This document shows positions 1-10,650 of a stretch of 64,000 nt of DNA, piece after piece (the first letter of the stretch is position 1; each line of letters starts with the position of its first letter). The DNA is taken from the NCBI GenBank assembly GCA_014843695.1, contig CM026402.1, positions 20,879,776-20,943,775 on the forward strand. The letters are read 5' to 3'. The position numbers and the translations under genes were made by a program. Source of the stretch: Archivesica marissinica (taxonomy: Eukaryota; Mollusca; Bivalvia; Venerida; Vesicomyidae). The notes below the pieces were generated by a model that saw only the letters and a list, made by a program, of their open reading frames with translations, did not search any database and had not been told where the DNA came from.

Positions 1-152
1 ACACAATCGTAACGCAGTAATTGAAAATACTTGTTGAGATATAATACTTAGTCATAATACAATGGGGATGTACCCTTAAAACCTTTGCAATTAGTGTTCA
101 TTTTATCATAATTATGGTTAATACTTATTGAATATTAAATGTGTTACTATAG
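1..152. other. AT-rich sequence, nothing recognised
   Basis: AT-rich intergenic sequence leading into the first tandem array. I see no ORF or known repeat. Confidence 0.5.
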
Positions 153-413
153 TAATTATTTAAATATTAGGATTAATTAATACATGTATGTCGAATTATG
201 AAAATTATTTAAATGTTGGAATTAATTAATACATGTATGTCGAATTATGAAAATTATTTAAATATTAGGATTAATTAATACATGTATGTCGCATTATGAA
301 AATTATTTAAATATTAGGATTAATTAATACATGTATTGTCGAATTATGAAAATTATTTAAATGTTAGGATTAATTAATACATGTATGTCGAATTATGAAA
401 ATTATTTAAATGT
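153..413. repeat. 49-bp AT-rich minisatellite, about 5 copies
   Basis: The landmark TACATGTATG recurs at 181, 230, 279, 328 and 378. That gives a 49-bp period, with one unit a base longer from a single T insertion near 336. Each unit also carries AATTATTTAAAT and GGATTAATTAA. Copies differ at only a few positions. The period is not a multiple of three and no long ORF crosses it, so it is a non-coding minisatellite. Confidence 0.92.
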
Positions 414-1877
414 TCTTAAAGGAAATAGAACAATAATTATGTTTGCAAAGATGAGCGTCAGATTTTTATACAAGATTCTCTGATGTGATGTTCGGATCTA
501 ACCGATTTGAGTCAAAACAGGTTTCTAGGGTTTATTCTAGAGTGGAAAAAAGGGCAGGCTGGGTCAGAAAAGGTGCAGTGTGGGTCAGAAAAGAGGCAGG
601 GTGCATTTTGAGCCGCAATGAGGTGTTTTGTTATTTTGGGGTTAGCCCAAAATATTTTGCTAACTTACGGTGATTGATCAGTAAGTCGTACATAATGGTC
701 AAAAGGGCGGGCAAGTTCAAAGTTTATATAGGTCAGCCCGCACGAGGGCACTTGCCTGTTGAGGCTTATATAAAATAATTTATTTTTTTATATTTTTTTT
801 AAACGCCAAGAGGTAAGGGCAGTGCGCGGGCTGTGTAGGCCGGTGGTGAGCTGGCGGTACACCCTGCCATTCTGCTCTAGAAAAAAACCCCTAAGTTTCA
901 GACTTACGTAACTGTAAAACTAATGAATAGATGGGCTTTCCCCGTGTAATGAGGAGAGATGATATTTACAAAATGTTGTATCTTGAGTTGTAGACTTTGA
1001 TTATTTGACCCCATTCTTTCCGTAGCTGTCACATCTACGACTACATGTTATATATTTGATAGCATTAGGGAATTGTACAAGATAGTGATTTGTACATTAA
1101 ATTGTTATGTATATAACTCCACAGAGGAAACTAATAAATAAATAATAAAAAGCTTCATATTGTTAATTATTTATTTATATGATGCCAGTAAGGATGGGTG
1201 TGTTTATTCATTAGAAAATACAACCCCTTTTTACGGTAATAAAGAAAATAATTCCCCTCAGCTGTTAGTTTTAATGTATGAAATGCATTTCATTTGTATT
1301 AATGAAGGATTTTGTGAATGTTCAAAGTTATTTTATTTCTATCCAAATCAAATTATATTTCGGGAACGGAAACACATTATGTAGGATGTAGGCTCTTCCC
1401 GCCAAAATGTCTACTCGCGAGATGTTAGCACCATAGAGTACCTTTAAAATCCCATCATTCCCTATTATTTTGTTTGACATAATAATTTATCTCCGTTCAT
1501 TACGCAAAGTCACCAAAGAAAGTGCTGGTTTTATTTGCAGAAAATAAATGCTTTACGGGGTAAATCTGCTCGATTTATGGGCAGTAATCCGTGTTTTATG
1601 ATCATTTGTGGTTTTATTAAAACGTCCATTCTGTATCGTGTTCCTTGACTAAATGCTTCGGTTACAGATCATACGTATTTGTTTTCCAAATGTTATCGAG
1701 TGATGTTACAAGCTTAAGCAGACCTCCAGTATGAATTTAATTTGTCTCCCAAGTTACATGCTTGTTTCTCCCAATATTGACTGTGCATGTTCACTCTAAA
1801 TTGATATGAAACCTGTGCAATAAACCATGGTGTTCACAAGTGTATAAAAGTACCAGATGCCCAGGCACAAACAGAAT
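414..1877. other. Intergenic sequence, nothing recognised
   Basis: Mixed AT-rich sequence with only short ORFs (62 and 74 codons). These have no recognisable domain and no repeat relationship to the rest of the window. Two close GTGGGTCAGAAAAG-like motifs near 560-595 are the only local repetition seen. Confidence 0.4.
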
Positions 1878-2012
1878 TAAAAGAACCAGAGGAGACTCTG
1901 GAATGGGTCTCTGTCTGTATCATTGCACTATCCTCCAAAATCTAAAATGACTAATCTCTTCAGGAGGCGTCGCTCATATGGGCAACCGGTAGCGACGATA
2001 AATAAACGTAAA
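1878..2012 (+). mobile_element. SINE family A, 5'-truncated copy
   Basis: This is the 3' half of the family-A SINE seen complete at 9444-9733 and 39812-40103. It starts in the AAAGAACCAGAGGAGACTC segment and runs through TCATTGCACTATCCTCC and GCTCATATGGGCAACCGG to the terminal AATAAACGTAAA. The tRNA-like head and the central domain are missing. 5' truncation is typical of target-primed reverse transcription. Confidence 0.88.
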
Positions 2013-2149
2013 GCGTGCACAAACAGAATTAATGCAATCGTGTAAATATATATATATATAGGTGCATCCACAACATCTTGGCTATGTTTATAGCACCACT
2101 TGTGTTGCCTTGGAACTAAAGCTGGACGGGTAGTCATTTCATGCCCTTA

Positions 2150-3735
2150 CATTGCCTGTAGAACCAACTGCATTGTTTGTAGAACCACTTGCATTGCTTG
2201 TAGAACCAACTGCTGTCTGTGTCTATAGAACCATTTGCATTGCTTGTAGAACCATCTGCTGTGTCTATAGAACCACTTGCATTGTTTGTAGAACCATCTG
2301 CTGTATCTATAGAACTACTTGCATTGCTTGTTTCACCATCTGCTGTGTCAATAGAACTACTTGCATTGTTTGTAGAACCATCTGCTGTGTCTATAGAACC
2401 ATATACATTGCTTGTAGAACCAACTGCTGTGTATATAGAACCATATACATTGCTTGTAGCACCAACTGCTGTGTCTATAGACCCATATACATTGCTTGTA
2501 GCACCAACTGCTGTGTCTATAGAACCACTTGCATTGCTTGTAGAACCAACTGCTGTGTCTATAGAACCACTTGCATTGCTTGTAGAACCATCTGATGTGT
2601 ATATAGAACCACCTACATTGCTTGTAGAACCATCTGCTGTGTCTATAGAACTACTTGCATTGCTTGTAGAACCATCTGATGTGTCTATAGAACCACCTAC
2701 ATTGCTTGTAGAACCATCTGATGTGTCTATAGAACCACCTACATTGCTTGTAGAACCAACTGCTGTGTCTGTAGAACCACCTACATTGCTTGTAGAACCA
2801 ACTGCTGTGTCTGTAGAACCACCTACATTGTTTGTAGAACCATCTGCTGTGTCTATAGAACTACTTGCATTGCTTGTAGAACCATCTGCTGTGTCAATAG
2901 AACTACTTGCATTGCTTGTAGAACCATCTGCTGTGTCTATAGAACTACTTGCATTGCTTGTAGAACCAACTGCTGTGTCTATAGAACTACTTACATTGCT
3001 TGTAGAACCATCTGCTGTGTCTATAGAACTACTTGTATTGCTTGTAGCACCAACTGCTGTGTCTATAGAACCATATACATTGCTTGTTTCACCATCTGCT
3101 GTGTCAATAGAACTACTTGCATTGTTTGTAGAACCATCTGCTGTGTCTATAGAACCATATACATTGCTTGTAGAACCAACTGCTGTGTCTATAGAACCAC
3201 TTCCATTGCTTGTAGAACCGACTGCTGTGTCTATAGAACCATCTACATTGCTAGTAGAACCAACTGCTGTGTCTATAGAACCACCTACATTACTTGTAAA
3301 ACCAACTGCTGTGTCTATAGAACCATCTACATTGCTAGTAGAACCAACTGCTGTGTCTATAGAACCACTTCCATTGCTTGTAGAACCAACTGCCGTGTCT
3401 ATAGAACTACTTGCATTGCTTGTAGAACCAACTGCTGTGTCTGTAGAACCACTTGCACTGCTTGTAGAACCATCTGCTGTGTCTATAGAACTACTTGCAT
3501 TGCTTGTAGAACCAACTGCTGTGTCTGTAGAACTACTTGCACTGCTTGTAGAACCAACTGATGTGTCTATAGAACCATCTACATTGCTTGTATAATCAAC
3601 TGCTGTGTATATAGAACCATCTACATTGCTTGTAGAATCAACTGCTGTGTCTATAGAATCAACTATATTGCTTGTTGAACGAGTTGATCTGACTTGGCAT
3701 TGCTTGTAGAATCAACTGCTGTGTCTATTGTACAT
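2150..3735. repeat. 42-bp minisatellite (2 x 21-bp half units) with a long open frame
   Basis: About 37 copies of a 42-bp unit. Each unit is itself two diverged 21-bp halves sharing TAGAACCA, so the ancestral period was probably 21 bp. Because 42 is a multiple of three, the plus strand stays open from 2219 to 3595 (458 codons) and would encode a 14-residue repeat of the type AVSIEPLALLVEPT. Variation between units is often amino-acid changing (P/L, A/T, T/S, A/D, Y/P/S). I see no signal peptide, no non-repetitive domain at either end and no splice context. The open frame is best explained by the repeat period, although expression cannot be excluded. Units near 3596-3735 are degenerate and carry stops. 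Confidence 0.9.
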
Positions 3736-4324
3736 ACTTCGACTGCAATGTCTACGGAACAAAGATTCAGTGGTACACATATACATATGTATATACCGTT
3801 TTTTACTGAATAAATCTGCTATTGTTGAGATGTTGTGAACAAACTACTAAAATGAGAGACTGATTTATTTTAGTAACAAACATCATATATTTCCAAACCG
3901 GACAAACTGGACAAACCTACCTTGCAGAAGACGTGTTTTAAGTAAAACATAGTTTGATACATTGGTATTTTTAATATAAAGAAATAACCTGAACACCACT
4001 TGACCACCATAACTGTTATCCCGATGGCAGACAAAGGTAGATTATACCCGGTCTTGATTTCTCGTTCTAGTGTAAAAATTGTAATTTAATTAACCCCATC
4101 CGGCCACCTTTCTTTGGTGCATCTGGCCACAAAGAGGAGAATTATTAATTTGGAAATAGGCATGGATGACATTATTCGAACGTTTATTAAAATGTTCTCA
4201 AACGAACTCTTCCACGGTTACTGCCCATATGATCGAATTAAGTCGGCCAAGCGAAGATGTCCTCAAACATGATTGATATAGGCCGAAATAGGTGTTACGG
4301 TGTAAAAGATATTGTGTGACTATT
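3736..4324. other. Intergenic sequence, nothing recognised
   Basis: AT-rich spacer with no ORF of note and no repeat family I recognise. Confidence 0.4.
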
Positions 4325-4575
4325 TTACGTTTAGTTATCCTCGCTACCGGTTGCCCATATGAGCGGCGCCTCCTGAAGAGAGTAGTCATTTTAGATGTTT
4401 GGAAGATAGTGCAATGATACAGTCAGAGACCCATTCCAGAGTCTCCTCTGGTACTTATACGTGCACGGTGTAAAGCACCGACACGAGACCTCAGTTTAAA
4501 TTCCCGACTGAAAGACTGTTAATTTTATTGGAGTCAGGCGGGGGGGGGGGCGGTCGAACCTGCAGTCCCTTGTTT
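4325..4575 (-). mobile_element. SINE family A, old copy lacking most of the head
   Basis: Reverse-strand family-A SINE. Reading from its 3' end it has a diverged ACGTTTAGTTATCCTCGCTA tail, the CGGTTGCCCATATGAGCG block, the AGAGACCCATTCCAGAGTC block, the GTGTAAAGCACCGACACGAG block and TGAAAGACTGTTAATTTTAT. It decays into a G-run (4541-4552) where the tRNA-like head should begin. Many substitutions suggest an old insertion. Confidence 0.87.
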
Positions 4576-4788
4576 CGTTCTGAAAGCATGGATAATAACA
4601 GATATTAACCTTATTCCATGTTGTGTCCGCGTCAACTCTTACACAATTAGTAATACATGTAGACATATATACGTAGTTACTATTCATTGTTTTTATATGT
4701 ATAGGATATAAGCCGAAAACGATCCAATATGTAAACTATTGGACTGTAAGACAGTACTAATATTTTACATATTGGATCCTTTTTGTAT
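4576..4788. other. Spacer with a short inverted repeat
   Basis: A GGATCCAATATGTAAAA-like sequence occurs in opposite orientations around 4718-4735 and 4762-4780 (GATCCAATATGTAAAC and TTTTACATATTGGATC). It could form a small hairpin. No gene is seen. Confidence 0.5.
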
Positions 4789-5156
4789 ACAATTCCATAT
4801 ATCACCATATTCCATTACATATTATATGTAGTTTCTCTACTAGACAATTCCATATATCATCATATTCCATAACATATTATATGTAGTTTCTCTACTAGAC
4901 AATTCCATATATCATCATATTCCATTACATATTATATGTAGTTTCTCTACTAGACAATTCCATATATCATCATATTCCATTACATATTATATATAGTTTC
5001 TCTACTGTTCAGCTTTAACATTACTATATAATTCCAATGTGCAGTTTTCACTTATAGTCCTATCTTTTGATTGCATTTGATTTGTATATATGTTGAGGAC
5101 CTCATGGTAGATCAACTTTTGTTAAATGAGTTCTCTCAACAACAAAAAAAAAGGTT
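4789..5156 (+). mobile_element. Dispersed element D, copy 1: four 55-bp repeats plus 3' region
   Basis: Four copies of a 55-bp unit (GACAATTCCATATATCATCA ... TAGTTTCTCTACTA; landmark at 4898 and 4953) are followed by a conserved single-copy stretch. That stretch includes CAGCTTTAACATTACTATAT, GTGCAGTTTTCACTTATAG and GTTGAGGACCTCATGGTAGA. It ends near GAGTTCTCTCAACAA, just before an ATT-type microsatellite. The same order recurs at 28809-29285 and 40104-40755, and inverted at 36519-36735. The constant 3' end with a simple-repeat tail suggests a retroelement. No protein is encoded and the class is unknown. Confidence 0.8.
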
Positions 5157-5228
5157 TATATTATTATTACTACTACTATTATTATTGTTATTATTATTAT
5201 TATTATTATTATTGTTATTATTGTATTA

Positions 5229-5274
<46 letters not shown>

Positions 5275-5364
5275 GTTATTATTATTATTATTATTGTTAT
5301 TATTGTTATTATTATTATTATTATTATTGTTATTATTATTATTATTATTATTGTATTATTATTA
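5157..5364. repeat. (TTA)n microsatellite, tail of element D
   Basis: About 70 TTA/ATT triplets with scattered TTG and TAC interruptions, directly after the 3' end of element D. The poly-Leu and poly-Ile ORFs here are artefacts. Their position suggests the microsatellite grew from the element's 3' tail. Confidence 0.95.
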
Positions 5365-6016
5365 GGACGAGGAAAGACGACATATATTACATGTAATGTT
5401 ACACATCTCGCGCGGGGCTAGGGCGGGGCTAGGAGGTAATCAATATAAAATTATGAGTTTACACGCACTCCGTTACATCTGTCAGATAGAGATGATTATT
5501 GTAGACAGGCCTCAGCTGGGACCCTTCATAACCGCAATTTCATAAAAGTCCGGTCTCTCACTGTTCCGATGAAGCGCATAATCAAATCACACCCCTTCCA
5601 CCCCCGAAGTACGCCATCAGCGCCCAGTGGAGAGATCCTATGCCTTTGATGTAAGCAAATACACGAACAACTAACAATCAAAAACGCAGAGACTATAAGA
5701 GAGTTTGGAATAATTTACATCACATTTACATGTGTACTGATGGTGGTATATTCATATGGAAATTCATTTCCCGAATTGTTCTCACGTTCAAAGGAATATA
5801 TTGGCTATGCCGTAAGTCGGGCAAAAAGCTCATGTTGTTTGACGTGTGAAAAATATGTGCTGGTGTTTATGATCAGATTGTGCGTGCCATTAAATTATGC
5901 TATTACATGTGTCAATTTTATTGTTTACCATGTTGATTAATTCCGTGTCATTCACTTACTTATATGTAAACATTTGCAACGACTATATAAGGTAGTTGCC
6001 TATTACTACTAGTACT
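5365..6016. other. Intergenic sequence, nothing recognised
   Basis: Holds a GGGGCTAGGGCGGGGCTAGG direct repeat at 5413-5432 and a 66-codon ORF (5740-5940) with no recognisable similarity. No other feature is seen. Confidence 0.4.
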
Positions 6017-6285
6017 GACGGATCGATCTGTAGTCGAGTGGTAACACGCTGGACTCGTAATCCAGGGATCACAGGTTCGATCCCCCGTCTGACCATAATA
6101 AAATTAATAGTCTTTCAGATTGGACTTTAGACCGAGGTCCCGTGTCGGTGCTTTACACCATGCACGTAAAAAGAAACAGAGGGGCTCTGGAATGGATCTC
6201 TGTCTGCATCATTGCACTATCCTCCAAAACTCTAAAATGAATAATCTCTTCGGGAGGCGTCGCTCATATGGGCAACCGGTAGTGA
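6017..6285 (+). mobile_element. SINE family A, near full length
   Basis: It begins with a tRNA-like head (6017-6095). Box A-like sequence is TAGTCGAGTGGTAACACG, box B is GGTTCGATCCC, and the anticodon-like loop CTCGTAA would read CGT (Thr). The conserved centre (AGTCTTTCAGATTGGAC ... GTCGGTGCTTTACACC) and the 3' GGCGTCGCTCATATGGGCA block follow. The usual ATAAATAAACGTAAA end is degraded to GATGATCGAACCC. Confidence 0.9.
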
Positions 6286-6496
6286 TGATCGAACCCGGGT
6301 TACATTGGTGAAACGCGAGCTAATAGGACAGCCAATACAAGTTAAGATAAAAGCTATACATTGTTCAAATACGTGTAGCAGACTACAATTCATGAATGTG
6401 TTTTTCTTATTTGTAGTTGGAAAACTAATGCAATTCCCTGATATATTTTGTTGTTATTTTCACCACTAGCGTGTTAAGAGTTAATGCATATTCATG
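6286..6496. other. Spacer, nothing recognised
   Basis: Short AT-rich spacer between a SINE and a tandem array. Confidence 0.4.
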
Positions 6497-6689
6497 TCAT
6501 GTTCTGTCTGTAGACCAGCAGCGCTACCGATATGTTCCGTGACCTGAGCTAGGATACCCTTCACATGTTCTGTCTGTAGACCAGCAGCGCTACCGATATG
6601 TTCCGTGACTTGAGCTAGGACTCCCTTCACACGTTCTGTCTGTAGACCAGCAGCGCTACCGATATGTTCCGTGACTTGAGCTAGGACAC
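6497..6689. repeat. 66-bp minisatellite, about 3 copies
   Basis: GTTCTGTCTGTAGACCAGCA recurs at 6501, 6567 and 6633, giving a 66-bp period with very few differences. The array ends exactly where a SINE begins (CACGCAGTGGTAGC at 6687), so the SINE inserted at or near the array edge. Confidence 0.92.
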
Positions 6690-6913
6690 GCAGTGGTAGC
6701 GCGTTCGCTTCAGGTGCGAAATGTCCGGAGTTCGAGCCCCGCTGGAGTCATTACGAGTGTGCCCTTAGGCAATGCATTTAAATTCAACGTTGCCTCTTCT
6801 CTCTCCCCTCGTGGTGATGGTGTCCATCACGAATAAGGTCTCGATAATGATTAATATAAGTTGTAAGATTTTGTTTCGCAATCAAGCTAAAACAAATTTG
6901 TATAAATTAAAGG
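6687..6913 (+). mobile_element. SINE family B
   Basis: tRNA-like head from CGCAGTGGTAGCGCG (box A) to GAGTTCGAGCCCC (box B), lacking the first bases seen in other copies (GTGGAAGTCGTGATAG). The body is GCCCTTAGGCAATGCATTTA, then the CTTCTCTCTCCC block, then the shared 3' tail ATTAATATAAGTTGTAAGA ... TTCGCAATCAAGCTAAAAC. A detached piece of the same 3' tail lies at 7078-7122. Confidence 0.92.
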
Positions 6914-7122
6914 TCAATGTCGACATGGCAACAAAGCCAATAAGGGTCAAGGTCAGTAATAAATCAATCAAATGAGCCAAGACAATAGCCAAAAGTTACA
7001 AGGCCGATAAAAAACAAAAGCTTGTATATCAAGCAAAAGTGTGGAAAAAGAATAGATTAAATCACCCTTTGCCTGGTGAGTTTGTTTCGCAATCGAGCTC
7101 AAATTAATTTGTATAAACTAAA
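6914..7122 (+). mobile_element. Spacer with a detached SINE B 3' tail
   Basis: A purine-rich spacer is followed at 7078-7122 by GTTTGTTTCGCAATCGAGCT and TTAATTTGTATAAACTAA. This is the terminal part of the SINE B tail without its body. It is either a severely 5'-truncated insertion or the end of the partner LINE. Confidence 0.6.
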
Positions 7123-7493
7123 TATAAGGAACAGCTTGATATACATCATCCCGTATCCACCATTACGTAATGCCAGAATTACCTGATGGCTTAATCAACG
7201 TTATATCACAATAGGCACACTATTTAAGGGCACGAACCATGATCTATCAAAATAGCATTTCCCACCAGACATCGTCCCGTGAAATAACCTGTTCAAATCT
7301 GCAGTTGACGAGGGTGGAAGGACTCCAATCGGGCCGGGCCAACCACTAATCCCACTAAATATGAATGTTTTACAGAACTATGCACATATGTATAGGCATT
7401 TGTATTGGTCAGTTCTGACTGCTACGCGCAATGCGCACATTAGTTGTCGTTATTGCGAGTATGCATACTCTTATCATTTGGGGAAATCAATAG
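7123..7493. other. Intergenic sequence, nothing recognised
   Basis: No supported feature. Confidence 0.4.
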
Positions 7494-7752
<259 letters not shown>

Positions 7753-8550
7753 ATATAAATTTACATACACTTTAAGTCACAAGCAGTTACATTACAAGGC
7801 ATTTGGGCAGGTCGAGAGATATTTTCAGTCAAGTTTCCTCGCAAAATGTCGTCCTACACACAAAACATGCTAAGCTTAATTTCCCGGGAGTGTTACAGCA
7901 TTCCAATTAATTTGTCCGTGTAGTGCCCAGCTCTTTACAGTAATCGTGTTACAAACTTTAGGCTGGCTAAACCGATTTCATATTAATACATCTTTCACAA
8001 TGTTTGCCTAGAGTTGCTAATCAAATAGCACGCGCGGTGCACGCGATCGTAATTGTCTCATTTGGAAATGTTCTGTTATTTACATTGGTTGCTTAAATAT
8101 TTCTGTAAAACACGTGTTCCGGATTAAAGGTCTGTTTACAGACTCCCCGGATTAAGGTTCCTCATTCAAGCCTCGCACGAGTAAATAGGGAAGATCATGG
8201 AATTAATTTGAACTCGACAATAGACGGATGTATCAATATTCTATTTAATTATCTCTGTAAATACTGGCGACAGACCCTCACCCGGAGAGCCATGGTACAG
8301 AGAAAACCGGCGCAATGTACGGACAATAAGACGAAAGCATTTTGGACGTCAAGCTATGATATACATGGCATCGCAAAATGGTGTATCATGAACAAACTGG
8401 AGTACATACAATACAAATACATTCTGGAGTATAAAAAACACCATAATAATACATTTTGTGTCATCCAAATGCATGAGAATTAGACAATGATAATATAGTA
8501 CAACTTACGCAAGTCATGCATATTTATAATGATAAGCAATTTGCAATGCA
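7753..8550. other. Intergenic sequence, nothing recognised
   Basis: Contains a 91-codon plus-strand ORF (8208-8483) with mixed composition. I recognise no domain, no homologue and no splice-site context, so I do not call it a gene. Confidence 0.4.
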
Positions 8551-8823
8551 TAATTATGTTATGTTATATTTCGGGTTTTACGCCTGCATCAGCACCATTT
8601 TGGGCTATATCGCCGGCGGGCAGTTTACCTAACAACACCTTTCCTGGGCAGGCTCCAGCGGTTAACCAGTACTTGGGTGCACCAACTTCCGTAACAAAAA
8701 CTGTCAACTTCTTCATATAAATGAGACACGGTCTGAGCGGGGCTCGAACCCGTGACCATCAGTGATGATTGGTTACAGTGGTATACAAGTCAGCGACCTT
8801 AACCACTCGACCACGAAGGCGGA
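8551..8823 (-). mobile_element. SINE family E (tRNA-derived), with target-site duplication
   Basis: Reverse-strand element. Its tRNA-like head lies at about 8727-8823: box A TGGTCGAGTGGTTAAGG and box B GGGTTCGAGCCCC on the minus strand, with a long insert between the arms as in type II tRNAs. The body includes GGTTAACCGCTGGAGCCTG. The tail is ATAACATAACATAATTA. Flanks CAATTTGCAATGCA (8537-8550) and CAATTTGCAACGCA (8824-8837) match at 13 of 14 bases, which supports insertion by retrotransposition. It is the only copy of this family in the window. Confidence 0.85.
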
Positions 8824-9090
8824 CAATTTGCAACGCAACCAGAGAGCCAACATATACTGACACCTAAACGAAACTGTGCACTTGCCTTCGGGGTAAAATT
8901 TATATCCTTTTAGAATTTACATACATGTATAGGCAAATCTAGTATAAAAATGTGCGAAATATTGGGTAAATTAATGCAATGTGTGAAGGATTATTTTCTT
9001 CACTCATGATAGTAAAATCCATCATTATAAAATTTGAAACGGAAAAGTAACGCTCAATATAAAAGTGCTCAGTTTTTTATGGTGTTAGTA
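8824..9090. other. Spacer, nothing recognised
   Basis: No supported feature apart from the flanking target-site duplications. Confidence 0.4.
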
Positions 9091-9288
9091 CAGACGGATA
9101 TGTAGTCCAGTGGTAACACGCTGGACTGGTAATCCAGGGATCGCAGGTTCGATCCCCCGTCTGACCCTAATACAATTAACAGTCTTTCAGATGGGACGTT
9201 AAACCGAGGTCTCGTTTAGGTGCACGTAAAAGAACCAGAGGAGATTATGGGCAACCGATACCGACGATAAATAAACGTAAAACACACA
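9091..9288 (+). mobile_element. SINE family A, internally deleted, 12-bp perfect TSD
   Basis: The head is complete: CAGACGG acceptor-like start, TAGTCCAGTGGTAACACG box A, anticodon-like loop CTGGTAA, GGTTCGATCCC box B. Two internal deletions remove sequence after GAGGTCTCGT and about 85 bp after AACCAGAGGAGA. The 3' end ATAAATAAACGTAAAACACA is intact. ATGGTGTTAGTA flanks it on both sides (9079-9090 and 9289-9300). The perfect duplication with a deleted body means either the deletions came after a recent insertion or a deleted source copy was mobilised. Confidence 0.95.
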
Positions 9289-9300
9289 ATGGTGTTAGTA

Positions 9301-9443
9301 TATAGTCCTACCATACTGTTTGGAATATATGATAGAATGCCTAGGACTCGCTTCATAAACAGTTGCATTATCGAGTATGTCGAAGAATACATCGCCAGAT
9401 AAACAACTGTGTACATGTGTTTGAGTGGCAGCATACATTATGT
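9301..9443. other. Spacer between inverted SINE A copies
   Basis: About 140 bp of unique sequence separating two family-A SINEs that lie in opposite orientation. Confidence 0.5.
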
Positions 9444-9733
9444 GTGTTTTTACGTTTATTTATCGTCGCTACCGGTTGCCCATATGAGCGACGCCTCCTG
9501 AAGAGATTAGTCATTTTAGATTTTTGGAGGATAGTGCATGATACAGACAGAGACCCATTCCAGAATCGTCTCTGGTTCTTTTACGTGCACGGTGTAAAGC
9601 ACCGACCTCGAGATCTCGGTTTAACGTTCCATCTGAAAGACTGTTAATTTTATTAGGGTCAGACGGGGGATCGAACCTGCGATCCCTGGATTACCAGTCC
9701 AGCGTGTTACCACTGGACTACAGATCCGTCTGT
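9444..9733 (-). mobile_element. SINE family A, full length, 16-bp perfect TSD
   Basis: This is the reference copy for the family. On the minus strand, the tRNA-like head (CAGACGGATCTGTAGTCCAG ... GGTTCGATCCC, loop CTGGTAA reading GGT, Thr-like) is followed by the conserved central block TCTTTCAGATGGAACGTTAA. Then come the CGGTGCTTTACACCGTGCAC inverted-repeat segment, the GGAGGCGTCGCTCATATGGG block and the A-rich end ATAAATAAACGTAAAAACAC. Flanks GCAGCATACATTATGT at 9428-9443 and 9734-9749 are identical over 16 bp. These are classical signs of a recent LINE-mobilised SINE. Transcription would be by RNA polymerase III from the internal boxes. Confidence 0.97.
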
Positions 9734-9749
9734 GCAGCATACATTATGT

Positions 9750-10022
9750 TTTATATATATGTACATGTTTGTATTGTATATATGCTGATGAGACTGAAAT
9801 AAACTAAACTATATGTGTATGTATATACTCTATAGGGATGTGCATGTATGCATATATGTATGTATGTATGTGTATATGTATGTGCATATGTTTCGATGTG
9901 CGGGTTCGTGGCAACTATATAAGCTCTCACTGCGTATTATTTACTCTCTATCGTGTGCATCTTTTGTGTCAAACAGTGTTTGTTCCTGATTGAGTGTCAT
10001 ACGTGTAGCAGGATCCTTAAAA
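9750..10022. other. Spacer with minor ATGT-rich tract
   Basis: Contains loose alternating TATATG and TATGTATG runs (about 9760-9890) but no clean array and no gene. Confidence 0.5.
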
Positions 10023-10155
10023 AAACTCTATTTATTTTACGTTTTAACAACTTATATTAATCACTCCCGTTGGCGCAGATGAAAGCGTAAATGTGGTCAT
10101 TCGTGTGGGAGGAAACCGGAGTACCCGGAGAAAAACCTACATGTCCGATCTGGAG
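10023..10155 (-). mobile_element. SINE family C, headless fragment
   Basis: Minus-strand match to the family-C body and tail: AACTTATATTAATCACTCCC (shared tail), GATGAAAGCGTAAATGTGGT, GGAAACCGGAGTACCCGGAG and ACATGTCCGATCTGG. The GCAATCG part of the tail is deleted and the tRNA-like head is absent. Confidence 0.85.
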
Positions 10156-10650
10156 ATAATCGTAGCATTGTTATCACAGTTGATAAATTACACGATATCA
10201 CCGCTATGGACTTGTTCACGCGCCCGAATGATCACAACATGCAGACGCTCTATGAAATAATATAATTTATAAAACGTTTTAATTCTCGTTGATACATACA
10301 ATCAGTTCTTGTATCGCTGATTACTGAAAATAATTTAACGTCTACAAGAAAAGCACAATCTTTGTCATCGTTCTAACTATCTCCCTTGGATGTCATACCC
10401 CTCGCTGGAATGTATGCATATTCGTCCTATAATGTCTAGTTCAGTAATTGATTTGTAGTGCCTAATTCATAGTATACGAACAACAATTATAATATACATG
10501 TGTGGGTAACATTCAGAAAAATGCGTATTGCATGTTTGAACCCGATTCTCTTCCACGTTGTCGTAGTATCAGGTCTATATTACAGTGTGTACATAATACA
10601 TGTAAAGTTTACATTATGGTATAATCTGCCGAAAGAATTGACCTCATTGA
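10156..10650. other. Intergenic sequence, nothing recognised
   Basis: No supported feature. Confidence 0.4.

Noticed and set aside
6017..6095. Functional tRNA-Thr genes at the SINE A heads
   Set aside because: The heads are followed by a conserved SINE body and recur at about ten loci. Stems are imperfect and no TTTT terminator follows directly.
8208..8483. Possible small gene (91 codons)
   Set aside because: No recognisable domain, no conserved context, and a length compatible with chance in AT-rich DNA.
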